Below the pieces are notes generated by a model, which was not told the DNA's origin, did not search any database, and saw only the letters and a program-made list of their open reading frames with translations. From Tachypleus tridentatus (lineage: Eukaryota; Arthropoda; Merostomata; Xiphosura; Limulidae), in the NCBI RefSeq assembly GCF_004210375.1, contig NC_134831.1, positions 43,868,035 through 43,932,034 of the forward strand: a stretch of DNA of 64,000 bases, written 5' to 3'. Positions 10,641 through 22,514 of this stretch are shown piece after piece. Position 1 is the stretch's first letter. Every line of letters starts with the position of its first letter. The position numbers and the translations under genes were made by a program.

Positions 10641-11340
10641 ACTTAAATATACTTTTTTTTCCTCAAATACGTACAGGTACAGCATTAAATGCTTAAATAC
10701 TAAGCTAAAAATATATTTACAGTAAATATACCTGATGATAAACTTTGTTGTATATAGGAATATCATGCTCCATTATAATTTATTCTCTTATAATTACATT
10801 TTTAATTATGTTATAGCAGCTCCTAGAATGTCTCCAAGCTTTCTTCTAGTACAAACATTTAGCTCATAACTCCATCTCTTGACTGAACTGAGATCTAATT
10901 ACACCTGCAACTATTGAAGATTCCCTTGTTTATGCTAAAAATCATTCACACCTAAATAATATTATAAAAAATGGTGGTATACCTCTTTAGCATCCTATGC
11001 AATACATTATGTCAAAAGTTGCAACATATTTGTGAACATAATTTAACCTGACAAGATTCAAGAAAATATAAAAATGATAGAACTAAGAAATTATCTTACT
11101 GAAACATGCACTTAACTTTTGAAAAAATAAGTTGAACTGCTATTATTCAGTGAATTATCTTAAAGAACTACCCAATTTGACACTAGCACCATACAACTGA
11201 CAATTGTATAAACTGAACTTTGAAGGCATACAACTATAAATGCAAGCCTTGAAAATTTGAACGGATTTGGTCTATTTCTCCTAATTCTACAACTTTTGAG
11301 CTGCAAGTGCTTTTGTACAATATTCTACATTACTATCAAA
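10641..11340. other. Non-coding, nothing recognised
   Basis: AT-rich sequence with no visible TIR, coding remnant or tandem structure. Confidence 0.4.
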
Positions 11341-11439
11341 ACTACAATCAGTAATATCCATGTTCACTCACTGCGTGAATGATACAATGATACGAATACA
11401 ACTTAATTTTACAAGCATAGCGTATACTACATTGCGTAC

Positions 11440-11545
11440 TACATAGTAGTAAAAATAAGTTTAGCGACGGCTTGAGTGGGTAAAGAAACAAAAATATTAT
11501 AAACACGTAACATTTCGACACGATTATATCATCATCATCAGATGC
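11440..11545 (-). repeat. Penelope-end-like repeat with hammerhead-like core
   Basis: On the minus strand this reads CTGATGA (11541-11535), then a TGATGATATAATCGTGTC segment able to form only a weak stem, then GAAATGTT, then TATAATATTTTTG and ACCCACTCAAGCCGTCG. The same order (core, GAAATGTT, AT-run, ACCCAAATGAGCCGT) is found in both arms of the 6.55-6.85 kb foldback, so this is a divergent member of that family. CTGATGA and GAAA match the hammerhead consensus exactly. Stems I and III are not convincing. Confidence 0.45.
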
Positions 11546-11579
11546 CTTTGTACATTTATAATAAAGTTTCATCATTATT

Positions 11580-11859
11580 CATTTAAACTGTCTCCAATTT
11601 TTTTTTTATTTTTTAAAACATTAAAAGCAAAATTTGGATTCCTCGTCATCAAATTTAAGTAGTTACTGTTAGTTGTAGGATGAACTACACATCTAAAGCT
11701 AAGACTATTTTACTAGCAATAATAACGAATTTCAAGCCTTTACGTCATCTATTTGTACCTATACGAATTACTTTATTCTAGTATTCTTGACTTATAATAA
11801 ATACATATAATTAAAACAGGGCATTTCTTACCATAAACACAAACACACGCCCCTGACTA

Positions 11860-11891
<32 letters not shown>

Positions 11892-12340
11892 GTGTGTAAA
11901 CGAAGCGCCACCTCAAGGCATAGTACAATTTTCTACATTCCCTCAAAATCTGAAAAAGAGACACACAACAATTAAACACAGGTTGAAACTGCTATCCAAA
12001 AATCCAGTTACCTGTCAGGTGTTTAGTTACTTGGACCTAATAGTATCTCGGTTTAGTGTTTACTAATCATTTATCAATCATTAATGTTATAATTTGAAGG
12101 AAGTGTGAGAAATGTAATAACAATGCAGGTTTAGGAATTGACCTCCGGCTAATGTAAGGGGGAAAAAGGAAGTTCATACAATCGTGTTCGACATTAAAAG
12201 AGACTAAAAATAACCCATCTTTATTTATGAGCAAAGAAAAAAATGTGTAAGATACAGTACAGTTGCCTTCTATTAGATCTGTAAACAGGCCTATCGATTG
12301 CCTTTCCTAGAAATGTCTTCCCATCAGTCGATGCATTTTA
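11580..12340. other. Non-coding with an (AT)n microsatellite
   Basis: Mostly AT-rich, with a TA dinucleotide run at about 11859-11882 followed by an imperfect TATATGTGTGT tract. No gene or repeat family was recognised otherwise. Confidence 0.6.
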
Positions 12341-12344
12341 TTGC

Positions 12345-13575
12345 AATAGGTGAGACTAGTCATCATTGAGTTCGATTTACACTAATTACAAACAAATTTA
12401 TTTTGTACTGCGATATTTTTATATGCAGCAGTGGGTAAGGCTCACAAACCGCCTTTCGAGAAAGTATATGTAAAGAATTCACACAGAGACTAGGCAATAT
12501 AAAAAACAACAACAGATATCTAATTTATTACAAAGAAAACATGCAATAAATTAAAAACATTCTTAAAATGTACATTCGAAAATTAATTTACAATGTGGAT
12601 ACTCTTCTAGCAATTTTTTACAACGGACAATAGTTCTTTGACCACATATAATATTTTACTAGTTAATTCAATTCTGAATAAACTGTCAATTGTATTAAAA
12701 TTAAAACTTCTAAACTGAGTAGAGTAGTCAGATTTTACCTTAAAAATATTTGAATGGTGAAGGTTTCCAGTATCAGTACGAATAAACATTTTGGACAATT
12801 ATTTTTATCTACCGGGATTAACTCACGCTAGCCAGTCCAGAACGAGTCTGAAATGTAATCACTCTCTGCAAAACTGGTAATATATCTGTACTAATGCTTC
12901 TATACCTTCCAGATAGGATGCTGTTCTCTAAAGCAAACCAATAACTACAACGTGTGACTCTAACTATGGCTTTGATAAGTTGAATACACTTTTATGATGC
13001 TGCCTTGGTTTTGCACGTGCAATTGAAGCTCTCATTTTTCTTTATTCTTTATTTTATTATTATTTTAGAACATCCTTTCTGTACCTCTGGCATGCCTACA
13101 AATACAGGTCGATCAACCTCTAACATACGTCCGTTCTTCTTCATTAACATAGGCTCTGTGCTGATGGAGTTTACTGCTTTAATTTTGTTCTTTCTTCAAT
13201 TCTGACTTTTTTCCAGATGTAATATTTTATATTTGATCCATATTTTGGTAACTATATCCATAGATTTCGTAAGCATTTTATCAGTTTATTGATACTTTTT
13301 AATCAACAAGCTGATAAAATGTTTACGAACACTTTTAAGTCTGTTTTAATCTGATAAAATGGGCTGCTGGTTTTTCTTATCTTATGTTATAGGCGTGGTA
13401 TGTTACTTCTAATTTGGTACATGTTCTACTGCATTAAGTTTCTAATTATTTTAGTTGGTGACCCAATTCGCTATCACATCAGCATTAAAAGTTTCTATTA
13501 ATTTATTTGTTTAACTATTATATGTTGTACTTTTCTATGACATTCCATTTGCCTGAATTATTATGATCCGAATTG
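12345..13575 (-). repeat. LTR-like repeat, copy A
   Basis: This ~1.23 kb block is similar along its whole length, in the same orientation, to 22515-23855. Shared landmarks are ATATGCAGCAGTGGG, GGATGCTGTTCTCTAAAGCA, TTTGCACGTG, TTTCTGTACCTCT followed by a …GCAT…A…ATTCAGG/ATACAGG stretch, and GTTGTAC…CATTCCATTT. Two like-oriented copies about 10 kb apart that flank decayed gag sequence on the minus strand look like an old LTR pair. The TG…CA ends and the target duplication could not be fixed by eye. It could also be another dispersed repeat family. Confidence 0.45.
13268..13328. repeat. Short inverted repeat
   Basis: CGTAAGCATTTTATCAG and the downstream CTGATAAAATGTTTACG are inverted copies with one mismatch, separated by an AT-rich spacer. 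The pair lies inside the LTR-like copy A and is not kept in copy B. Confidence 0.6.
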
Positions 13576-13589
13576 CATGTAAAAAATAT

Positions 13590-14870
13590 GAAATACTAAA
13601 CATTTACAAATAAGGAATTATTTCACTACCCCCCAAATGTGTTCTTAATTGAAACATTTTCATATAAAATCCTTTGTTTTCCGATCTCAGTCTCATTGTC
13701 TAGTAGCATTTATTTTATCGGTTTATTATTTCAACTTATTATTTACTACTAATATACAATTTTAATTACAATTCTAAATCATAATTTAAATCAGCTAACT
13801 CATATTTTATAATAAAACTCTTACTATTTATTCTGATTACTCCATAAACAGAACTGGTACCTTTATTTCGCATACATCTTGCTTTTTCCCTACAAATCAA
13901 CAATGAAACTTAGACAACGCAGTTTCCATGATATTTGTTAATGACTCTATACATAAACACACGAGAATATTTCACTTCCGGTGTTTTAGCATATATAAAG
14001 TTTTAATTAACAACCATCACAGCTACTATTGATTATATATATTTAGGCATATAATGACGTCTTATTTCATTTATTCTATTCACTCATACACACACATATA
14101 AATACACACTTAACATCTCTATACATGGACATAACTTTATTTCTGATATTGAACTAATAATAAAGTATTTGTTTTTTACATCTTTTCTCCAAATATAATT
14201 AATCAGCACATTCCAAAACAAAAGAACATTTATATTTAGTATGCACTAACAGTAATTATGAGCACATGATAATGTTTCATACTGCTCAGTTTAAAACTCT
14301 TCAGAACATAAAAGGTACATGGAAGATTCTGGATTCATTCATAAAAGATCATACTTTTCATGTATAACAGTGTTCCTTTGCTATTACATGATGGTTATAC
14401 GTCATTGAAGTAATGTTTAATCGTTGATATGCTGGACAAACACACTTGCCAATGTTAACAACCATTCAGGCAAACAGTTCTTCAAGAAACTTCACTTAAT
14501 TGACTCCTTGTGTGTATATTTTAGTACATTCTAGTCCTATGTCAGCACATGCAAATAATTCTGTGTGATCCTTAACTCTGCCATTCCAATCTAAGTTATA
14601 AAGAAATGCTGTCGACAGTAAATTTGATTTGTTTGCAATCTTCTGTATTTAGATCAAACCTTGCAAAAAGGATATGAAACAAGAAAACACCGTGCAACAA
14701 AAATTTGCATGACTTTACGACCACACATTTAACAATATAACCTTTCAAAACACTGAATCCTTTGACCTCCATGATGGTGCTTAAATGAAGTACTCTTCAA
14801 TTTATGTTCACACAGAGTCAGAACACTGCAAACACAATTTCAACTGTTATGAACATAATCTATTAAGTTC
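13590..14870. other. Non-coding, nothing recognised
   Basis: AT-rich sequence with scattered short open frames. It is part of the interval between the two LTR-like repeats, but no coding motif is visible. Confidence 0.4.
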
Positions 14871-14879
14871 AGAATCTGT

Positions 14880-15210
14880 AAACTTCATTCATTTTCGTCC
14901 ATCTTCGAGATTACTTCACGTATTTCGTTGATCGTACCTATTTCCACGCTTTTTATACATTATCTCACTTAGTATTCATTTCTTCAAAGGTCTCATTCAT
15001 GTCATTTAGTTTGCTTCTCATTTTATACATGAATGGTTTACACATTTTTGTTCTATTGGTTCTCCTCCATTTTCAGCTTCATTTCTTTCAATTTGTTGTC
15101 TTTTAATTGATCTATACCTAATAATTTTCGCTAACTTAGTAGAATTACTATGTGAACTGGAAAATTTTGTATCTCCCCTACTTGATTTCTCTGTGCTCTC
15201 CATTTTGTTG
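14880..15210 (-). mobile_element. Possible decayed gag-type coding segment
   Basis: The minus strand has a charged, coiled-coil-like open piece at 15203-15018 (KIIRYRSIKRQQIERNEAEN, Lys/Arg/Glu-rich), followed by a stop and a SKLNDMNETFEEMNTK-like stretch. The composition is like the N-terminal part of retroelement gag proteins. No zinc knuckle or capsid motif is visible here, so the call is tentative. Confidence 0.25.
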
Positions 15211-15219
15211 CCCTAAATC

Positions 15220-18200
15220 ATTTAATTCGATTATTTCTGTGACCTCAGAATGTGAAATATTATTATTGTTTTTCTTAGTGTTTTTTTTCTTTCCGAGTTT
15301 TAGCAATCTGTCAAGTTTATTTTGGCGACTCGAGGAATGCTACTTTGTCTCGTGCTCTATTCAACGATGCGTTTATTATAATTACTATTAAGCATAGCGT
15401 TAGCAGCAACAAGTTTGTTAATTTTCACTTACCCATCTTTTTCTTTCTTGTTGTAATCTTCAATGTTTTTATATTTTATTGAAACTGTTGGATCGCTTAG
15501 CTTACTCTTATAGGTGGTACATATTTAGTTTCTTCTAGTATAATATTTAGTTTTGAGATTTTTGAAATAGTTTCTATTTTTTTAAATAACTAACTCCATG
15601 CATATCATAATCCTTATAGCCCTGGTACGTTATATTCAGTTTTCTAAGATGTACGTGGTCTTACTTCTGAAAGTAAAAGGTAAACTCATACCTTATCCGC
15701 GTGTTGAACAATTTCTTGCTAACTTTAAATAACCTATTTTCTTTAATTATTTTGGTTCAGTAATCAAATGGATGAACCGCAGGTTTTTGGCATATTATCG
15801 ATAAAAATATTTCATTTTCAATATTGAATAACCATGCACTTGGTCTTCAGCTTTTACAAAAATGAAAAGTCTTGGGAATGATAACTTTTAATACATAATT
15901 CTGAAATCTTATATTTTATCTTTGCAAATATTAGATAGCTATACGATAACACAGATATAGTATATATTTTTGATGGGATTCTCTATACATTATAGCATAC
16001 TTTCCTTTGTCATTTCTAAGTAAGGGTCAAGAGCCATGCTATTCGCCTTGAAAATTTTATTGAACCATTATTTCTTCAATCTATGATACCAAACACTTTA
16101 GATTATAATTCACATTTCAGTGCTATACATTATTTAATTTCTTGATTTAAAAGTAAATATTTATAAAACACAAACCTAAACATTGATTTTTGTGTGTCAC
16201 GTGATATGTTGAATGCAGCTCTAGTTCAAATTTGATGTTTATGATGCCCAAATACAAAGTTCATAGTTTGTTACGAATTGGGGACTCACATTACCGATAT
16301 TTACAAGCTAGAATATAAAATAAGAACTTTCTATCTTTTCTATTTGGTGAGATATCGCTCATGTACTGAATCAAACATAATGGCCAAGCCTACCTCTTTC
16401 CATCTTTAGAAAAACTTCCTCATTCACAATTAATTTTGTTATACTTATTTATTTTTCTATGTTTTAAAAAAAAATAAGTTTAAGAATTTATTTGTAAATA
16501 GTAATAATATATATATACGTATATAATGTATTATAACTGAAATGTGGCTGTATTTTACAAAATACTCTAAAACATAGTGAAGACAGGTAAATTTGCAGAG
16601 GTCAGTTTTATATTACTGGATACGTTAAAACGAGTGCACGTGCGTCGCCTTATTGTAACTTCCTTATTTTAGCCAAGCACGACTGAAAGGTCAATATGAT
16701 AAATATATATAAATTTATAATGTTATGCATTAAAGCTATTTAGACTAAAGTTTCTGTTTTCAAGTTATGGTTTGTTATCATTCTAGTACGAAAAATGCAT
16801 AATTAATATTTATATTCCAGTTTCGTTTATGATATTTACGAGATCGGGCAAATTTACCGAAGCTGTACAAAAATACGATAATGCAAAAAAAGAGACAAAA
16901 TATAAAGTTTTCTATTTCAAAACGTTTGATATTTACCTGTAGATTATAAAGATTTTGCACATGAAATTTGGAAATTTTCTGATGCCTAAAATTATTTTAA
17001 TTCTTATATAAAAATTACTTTACATGTTGGATAAGATTTATGCAAAATGGAAAAAAGGAACGAGAAAAACATTACTTAAAAACTTAATAAAAATCTTATA
17101 TGTTTCTTACGAAAGCCTTGTAATGCTTACTGATAATATATCAAACTTCGTGAGCATATGCTTAATAATTTAAAAATTATAGCATAAAACTATACTAAGC
17201 ATAAAACGGCAAGAGATCGATCCCAGCGATCGAACATGTACTGAAAGAATAGGAAGTGTGTTGATCATTCGAAACTGTTATAAAGGGTTGCTCATTTTCT
17301 GCTATTAAAGCTAAGGTATGATTTAGTGTCAAGGATGAGGGTATTAATGTAAACAATTAAATACCTTAACAGTAGCCTTTAATGGCGTTTCTATAAACAT
17401 TCTCAGCGTATTCTCTGTCGCTGTTTTCTTTACATTTCTCCATGTCTAATAGATGTAAATCTGATCAATATGCCTTGAGATTACAAATTTTAGGTTTGAT
17501 GGTACGTTTTTACAATTTCTTCTAACACTATTCATAATTTTATTGTCAGTAAGAAATATGAACTTATCTTTCTAACTGCTGCTATATTAAATGCCTGAAC
17601 TAATCTAGCTAATCCTGTCCTACTGCTTTGTACAGTAAAATCCATATATTTACAGACAGTTCTGAATTCCAACATTAAATAATAACATTGTAATTCCTAT
17701 CTGTAAATTTCCATTTGTTCAATTTTAGCATGCATTAGCTCTTGATTATGCATTTCAATGATCTGATTCAACAAAGTCGTTATTGTAGGTTACTTACCTA
17801 TCAAATTTATCATTTATTTTGCCATTTGTCTCTGATAACCTACTTTTTTGTTTAACATGCGTGACTCGTTTGTCGTCTTGGTTCTGAATAAAAGTAACAA
17901 AATACTTCTGCCTGCATTACTTAATTTGCGTTTCCGTCTTTTCTGAACTGAAATGGAAATGCTGTCTTTGATATTAGTTTACTATCTTAAAAGAACGGTT
18001 GTTTCATTGTAATGTTTTATAATTACCTGTTCAAAATTTTCTACTAATCTTTTTTGCACTAGTCTTAATTCTTCCATAATGGCTATTCTGGTGTTATATT
18101 CATGTGAATATTATAATTTCCTTCATTAATGGTTCACTGAAATGCACTTAATTCTTTTCATAATATAGTAAATACCTAAATGTATTGTAAATACGGTATA

Positions 18201-18300
18201 TTTTCTACAATTATCCACTTATTTCCTAACAAAATAAAATGTCTATCTTCAAAAACTGCTATACCTTCCTATGGAACTGTGCTTACGTTTCGTCCATTTA
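15220..18300. other. Mostly unrecognised interior of the LTR-like pair
   Basis: AT-rich sequence. Around 17440-17900 the minus strand has broken frames (for example LLNQIIEMHNQELMHAKIEQ) that could be another gag remnant. Elsewhere I see no RT, integrase or host exon, and no clear repeat. Confidence 0.3.
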
Positions 18301-18305
18301 CTATA

Positions 18306-18547
18306 GTTTGTTTTGGTTTATTTTGAATTCCGAGCAAAGCTACACAAGGGCTATCTGCGCTAGCCGTTCCTAATTCAGCAGTGTTACACAAGAGGGAAGG
18401 CAGCTAGTCATCACCACCTTTCGCCAACTCTTGAGCTACTATTTTACCAATGAATAGTGGGATTGACCGTTACATAATAACGCCCTCACGGCTAAAAGAG
18501 CGAGCATATTTGGTGTGATGGGGATTCGAAGCCGGTACCCTCAGATT
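18306..18547 (-). repeat. tRNA-derived SINE, head-truncated
   Basis: Minus-strand copy of the window's main SINE. The tail side (GAGCAAAGCTACACAAGGGC) is at the left and the tRNA-like side (GGGGATTCGAAGCC, B-box region in reverse) at the right. The first ~35 bp of the tRNA-like head are missing. It is diverged, and no clear target duplication is seen. Confidence 0.85.
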
Positions 18548-18689
18548 ATTTAATATAGTCAAAACGATTCCAATACATCTAAAAATATACTTACTAGTAA
18601 TTTACAGTTGGTTATTATTTTCACTTTATTTCTATAAACAATCTTTTGCTACTTTAAAGTTACTTATCCTAATTGCATTTTCTTAAATT

Positions 18690-19560
18690 TATTTATTCTA
18701 GATTACTCAACTACCCAAATAAGTTTCTTAGATTTTGTGTTCTACATATTGATTTGTACCGAAAACCAACTGAAGAACTTTCAAAGGTCTCACTCACTAC
18801 ACACCAAATGCAGTGTTACATTTAATAAAACGCTTAGATTAAAGAAAACATTCTCTGACAGTAGAAACTATGACTATCACATTGATTTGTTACAATAGAT
18901 TATAACAAATCTGCCTTCAAACAATCACCTAAAACAAATTCCTATCATGTTTCACTAGTTATTACCTATCACCCAAGTCAAAAATAAAACAATAACTACT
19001 CCAAGTACTGAAAAATTACTTTTATCTCTTCCAACTAATGATCAGTTAAGATTTATTTTAATTGAAGCTCCTGTCGTTTCTTTCAGAAAAAAATAAAAAT
19101 TTGAAATCACACTTGTTTCACGTTAAAATTAACTTTAACTCGTAGCCCAGTAAAAGTCACTCCTGTTGCCACACTTGTGAGTTTAAGTGGAAGGAAATCT
19201 CTGATAAGGACAACCAAAAACAACTGAAAATCACTAAATCCATAATCTGCTTTACCAAAAACGTTTTTACTTGATCCAGTACCAAAAATGTAACTTCCAA
19301 TATCTAGTTTAAACCAGATAACAGTACGAGAACAGTTTAACAACAATCTTCAACAATGAACAAAGTACTTCTGGTTGCAAAACGTTTTAACATGCCAGCC
19401 AAACCACTTTCTTAAGTATATTAAACTGACCAGCACAGAGACAAATTTTACATCAAACCAAAACAAGAGAATTAAAAAAACTTACTGAAGAGCAGTGTTA
19501 TATTTTGTTGTGCAGAACAGCATCAATTTTGATCTTTAAAAATATCCCAAAACAGCATTG
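18690..19560 (+). mobile_element. Penelope-like element, C-terminal fragment
   Basis: Translated frames on the plus strand give a DLYRKPTEE box, a YDYHIDLLQ-like and NKSAFKQ-like region, LVITYHPSQK and an EAPVVSFRK-like box. These are the order and wording of the region between the RT and the GIY-YIG endonuclease in Penelope-like elements (family: YRKPT…, TYHP…, P.V.FR..KN). Beyond 19100 the cysteine-bearing GIY-YIG part is badly decayed. There are many stops. It is inserted opposite in direction to the surrounding LTR-type remnant. Confidence 0.6.
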
Positions 19561-20090
19561 TAATTATATTAATTTATTTGTTATTTTTTACCATTAGTAT
19601 TATTCATAATTCTATTTGTGTTTATTTGCTTATATTAGCATTATTTCCAATATATATATACACATAGTTTCACATCATTTTCTCTAATTCCCAAACCCAT
19701 TTTGTTTTTACTGGAATTTTTTCTCCTGCGAAAACTATTTTAGCATCTTTTTAGTTATTATCAAATCTTAGTTTTGTATAATATACTCATTTCTTTGGTA
19801 CAAACTAAATCTGACATCAGCATCTCCAGTTATGATTGGTTAGTCTCTAAGACTAACTCATTTGGAACGTAAGGCAAATGTGACGTTGGCATATTAACAT
19901 ATATATATTATATGTCGCTCACTAGTCATCATTCTCTACATATCTGAAAGAGAATAGTGAAATATTCTAAAGCACTTGAAATTTGGATCTTTTTTCTTTA
20001 ATTATTCACAACATAGATACCTCTTCGAAATGTATGTGTAACAAGCTGAGGATTAAATCTTATATGCTTGTTTCTCGCGGCCAAAGGTTG

Positions 20091-20360
20091 TTTGTTTTTA
20101 AATTTCGCGCAAAGCTACACGAGGGCTCTATGCGCTCTCCGTCCCACATTTAGCAATATAAGACTAGAGGGAAGGCAGCTAGTCATCACTACCCACCGCC
20201 AATTGGGCTACTCTTTTACCAACGAATAGTGTGACTGACCGTCACATTATGACGTCCTCACGGCTGAAAGGGCGAGCATGTTTGGTGTGACGGAAATTCG
20301 AACTCGCAACCCTCAGATTGCGAGTCGAGCGTCTTGACCACCTGAACATGAGGGGTCGCA
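20091..20360 (-). repeat. Full-length tRNA-derived SINE with TSD
   Basis: Complete copy, tail at left (GTTTGTTTTTAAATTTCGCG) and tRNA-like head at right (reverse of a GGTGG A-box part and a GGTTCGAAT-type B box). It is flanked by the 8-bp direct repeat AAAGGTTG at 20083-20090 and 20361-20368, the target-site duplication of an L1/CR1-type mediated insertion. Confidence 0.9.
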
Positions 20361-20399
20361 AAAGGTTGAATCCATGGTCGATCTTCAATTGGATTGAAG

Positions 20400-22450
20400 A
20401 CCTTTAAATATAAGCATGTATCTGTGTATCTAGTGAGGGCTCCAATGTACCAGCTTGAGATATTTCTGGAGTACTTTATATGCCTATTGTGGTTGATTCA
20501 TCAGTTCTATCTATGGCCATGCTTTTGTTACTACCATTACTTGGTTCATTGCTGGTAATTTGATGCTTGACTCACTATCATGTGTTTTGTCTAATATTAC
20601 TACTTCAGCACCTATGATTAAGTCAATGTCTTCTAACAAAAGATCTGTTTTCATTTTCTGCCTGTTCAACTTCACTATCTCGCAATTCTATCTTATCGGA
20701 ATTCTTGAATTTTGTTGTTGTTTTTACTTGTTTCTCGTAAATCAGGTGTTCGTACTCATATAATTTATATTATTTTATTTTCTTTAACGAATTAGAAACT
20801 CAAAGTTCAAACATTTATAAGCTAAAATGTAAAATAAAAATTTTTCACCTTTTTGATTTGCTAAGATATCAACATATTTTGCAAATCCTCCACGGTAGCA
20901 CAACTCACTATTCTATTCTCTTTAAACTTGTCTACTTCTCTTAAGTACATATTTGTAACCAATAGAAATATCACATTCCAAGCTATGTGAGTCTCAGAGT
21001 CGTTTGTAGTTGGATTGAAAGAAAATTTTCTAACTGACAGGAAATGTTGAACAGGAATGGATTTTTTTAAACTCATATATAGCTTTGTTAGAAATCTAGG
21101 TAAATTACTGTGGTTTTATGTGCATCAGTTTAGTAGCTTAAGAACTGTTTGGTTTTCTACAATGTATTTATTAAATCTGCATATATTAATTTGTTTCCTC
21201 CTTCTACTTGAAAGAATAAATAAGGTTTACAGTGAGGCCCAGTAAGTATGAAGTCCAAGTAAACATTACTTTGGTATTTTTTTTAAGCATTAGGAATTGC
21301 TGTTTTCTAAATATTTTTTATTTATTGTTATGTTTTACTAAAAATAATTAAAAGCGATGCAGTTATGAGTACATAGTTGTAACATATATATTAATAAGCT
21401 CTTACATAATCACTTTGTACACCTATACTGCTTTAATTTTACAGTATTACGTATAAACTTTTTCCTTAAAAGTTTCAGTTCCTAGGACATTTTTATTTTC
21501 TTCGATTGATGGCTGCAACTTCTAAACATATGGCCGTATGATATTCAGTTAAAATATTCTAGCTGCATTTCCAGCTTTTTGTCTTAAAGTAATATTTAGT
21601 GATATGCCCTAACTTACCACAATTTAAGCATTATGTGCCCTCTGGCTTATTTTCTTTCTTATTCTACCAAACAGTTCTATCACTTCTGTTGTTTACAGTG
21701 TTTATAAAACAGAATGCTGGGGTCTGTATGTCTGTTTTTGCACAGTTCTTCTCTAGGAACTACTTCATTTAGGTCTAGCAAAGTTGCATGTAGAGTATTT
21801 GCTTAATTTACATTTATTTTCATTACGTAACTTATAAAACCTCGTTCGAAATCTGACTTTAAAGTATTCTGGGTAGTTAAGTCATTCGGGTGTCTACATG
21901 CCCTATGAAGCCTGCTATCTAGCTCCAATAGCTTGTATCCGAATATTATGCTTGATTCCCACCTTTGATTGGTTATACTGTGAATTATGTTAACACAGTA
22001 TGTAATGTTTCTCGTTTGCTATGCTTTTGTGTCAGACTATATGCCAAATATTGAAAGTGAATGGTGTTTCTTAGCTCGTCATAACCTCTAATACAGTACT
22101 TTGCCTCTATAGCTATCCTTAATCTGAGGATATCGGTATTTTGTGCATCTATCTAACACAGCATTCTGGTGACCTCATTAACCGAGCTACAAAACTTTCA
22201 ACGTCTTTATCAATTTTACCACAAAAAAGCAGCTATCACTTGTTAAATTAATAGCATCATACTGTTCAATTGGAGCTGGTGAATATAGCGTGACTTCTGT
22301 GGCAGCTTCTAAACCTGCTTCTTCCATTCTACCATTTCTAGGAAGTGCACCCTACTCTGTTTAATTCATGCAGTAGCTGTACCAAATCTACTCCTTTACT
22401 ACTTATACTAACTATACTGACTTAAAGTATAATTTATTTCAGCTTCTTTT
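20400..22450 (-). mobile_element. LTR-retroelement gag remnant with CCHC knuckle
   Basis: Going 3'-ward on the minus strand: a gag core with pieces such as DKDVESFVARL, RGYDELRNT and DFERGF, then at 21630-21588 a zinc-knuckle-like CLNCGKLGHITKYY, in which the last Cys of CX2CX4HX4C is replaced by Tyr. A segment at about 20700-20600 (ELRDSEVEQAENENRS; frames near DIDLIIGAEVVILDKTHD) sits where a protease-side linker would. It lies directly 3' of LTR-like copy B in the same orientation, as gag should. Stops and frameshifts are frequent. No RT was found downstream. Confidence 0.5.
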
Positions 22451-22514
22451 CCTTATTCATTACAACTACTTGTTGGTTGAGCCAATATCCTGGCATTCTG
22501 CAATAATTTGTAAC

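Noticed and set aside
19950-19985. CTGAAAGAGAATAGTGAAAT as a hammerhead-like end of the Penelope fragment
   Set aside because: The core has an extra base relative to CUGANGA and the helices are too weak. It may be a relic but is not supportable by eye.
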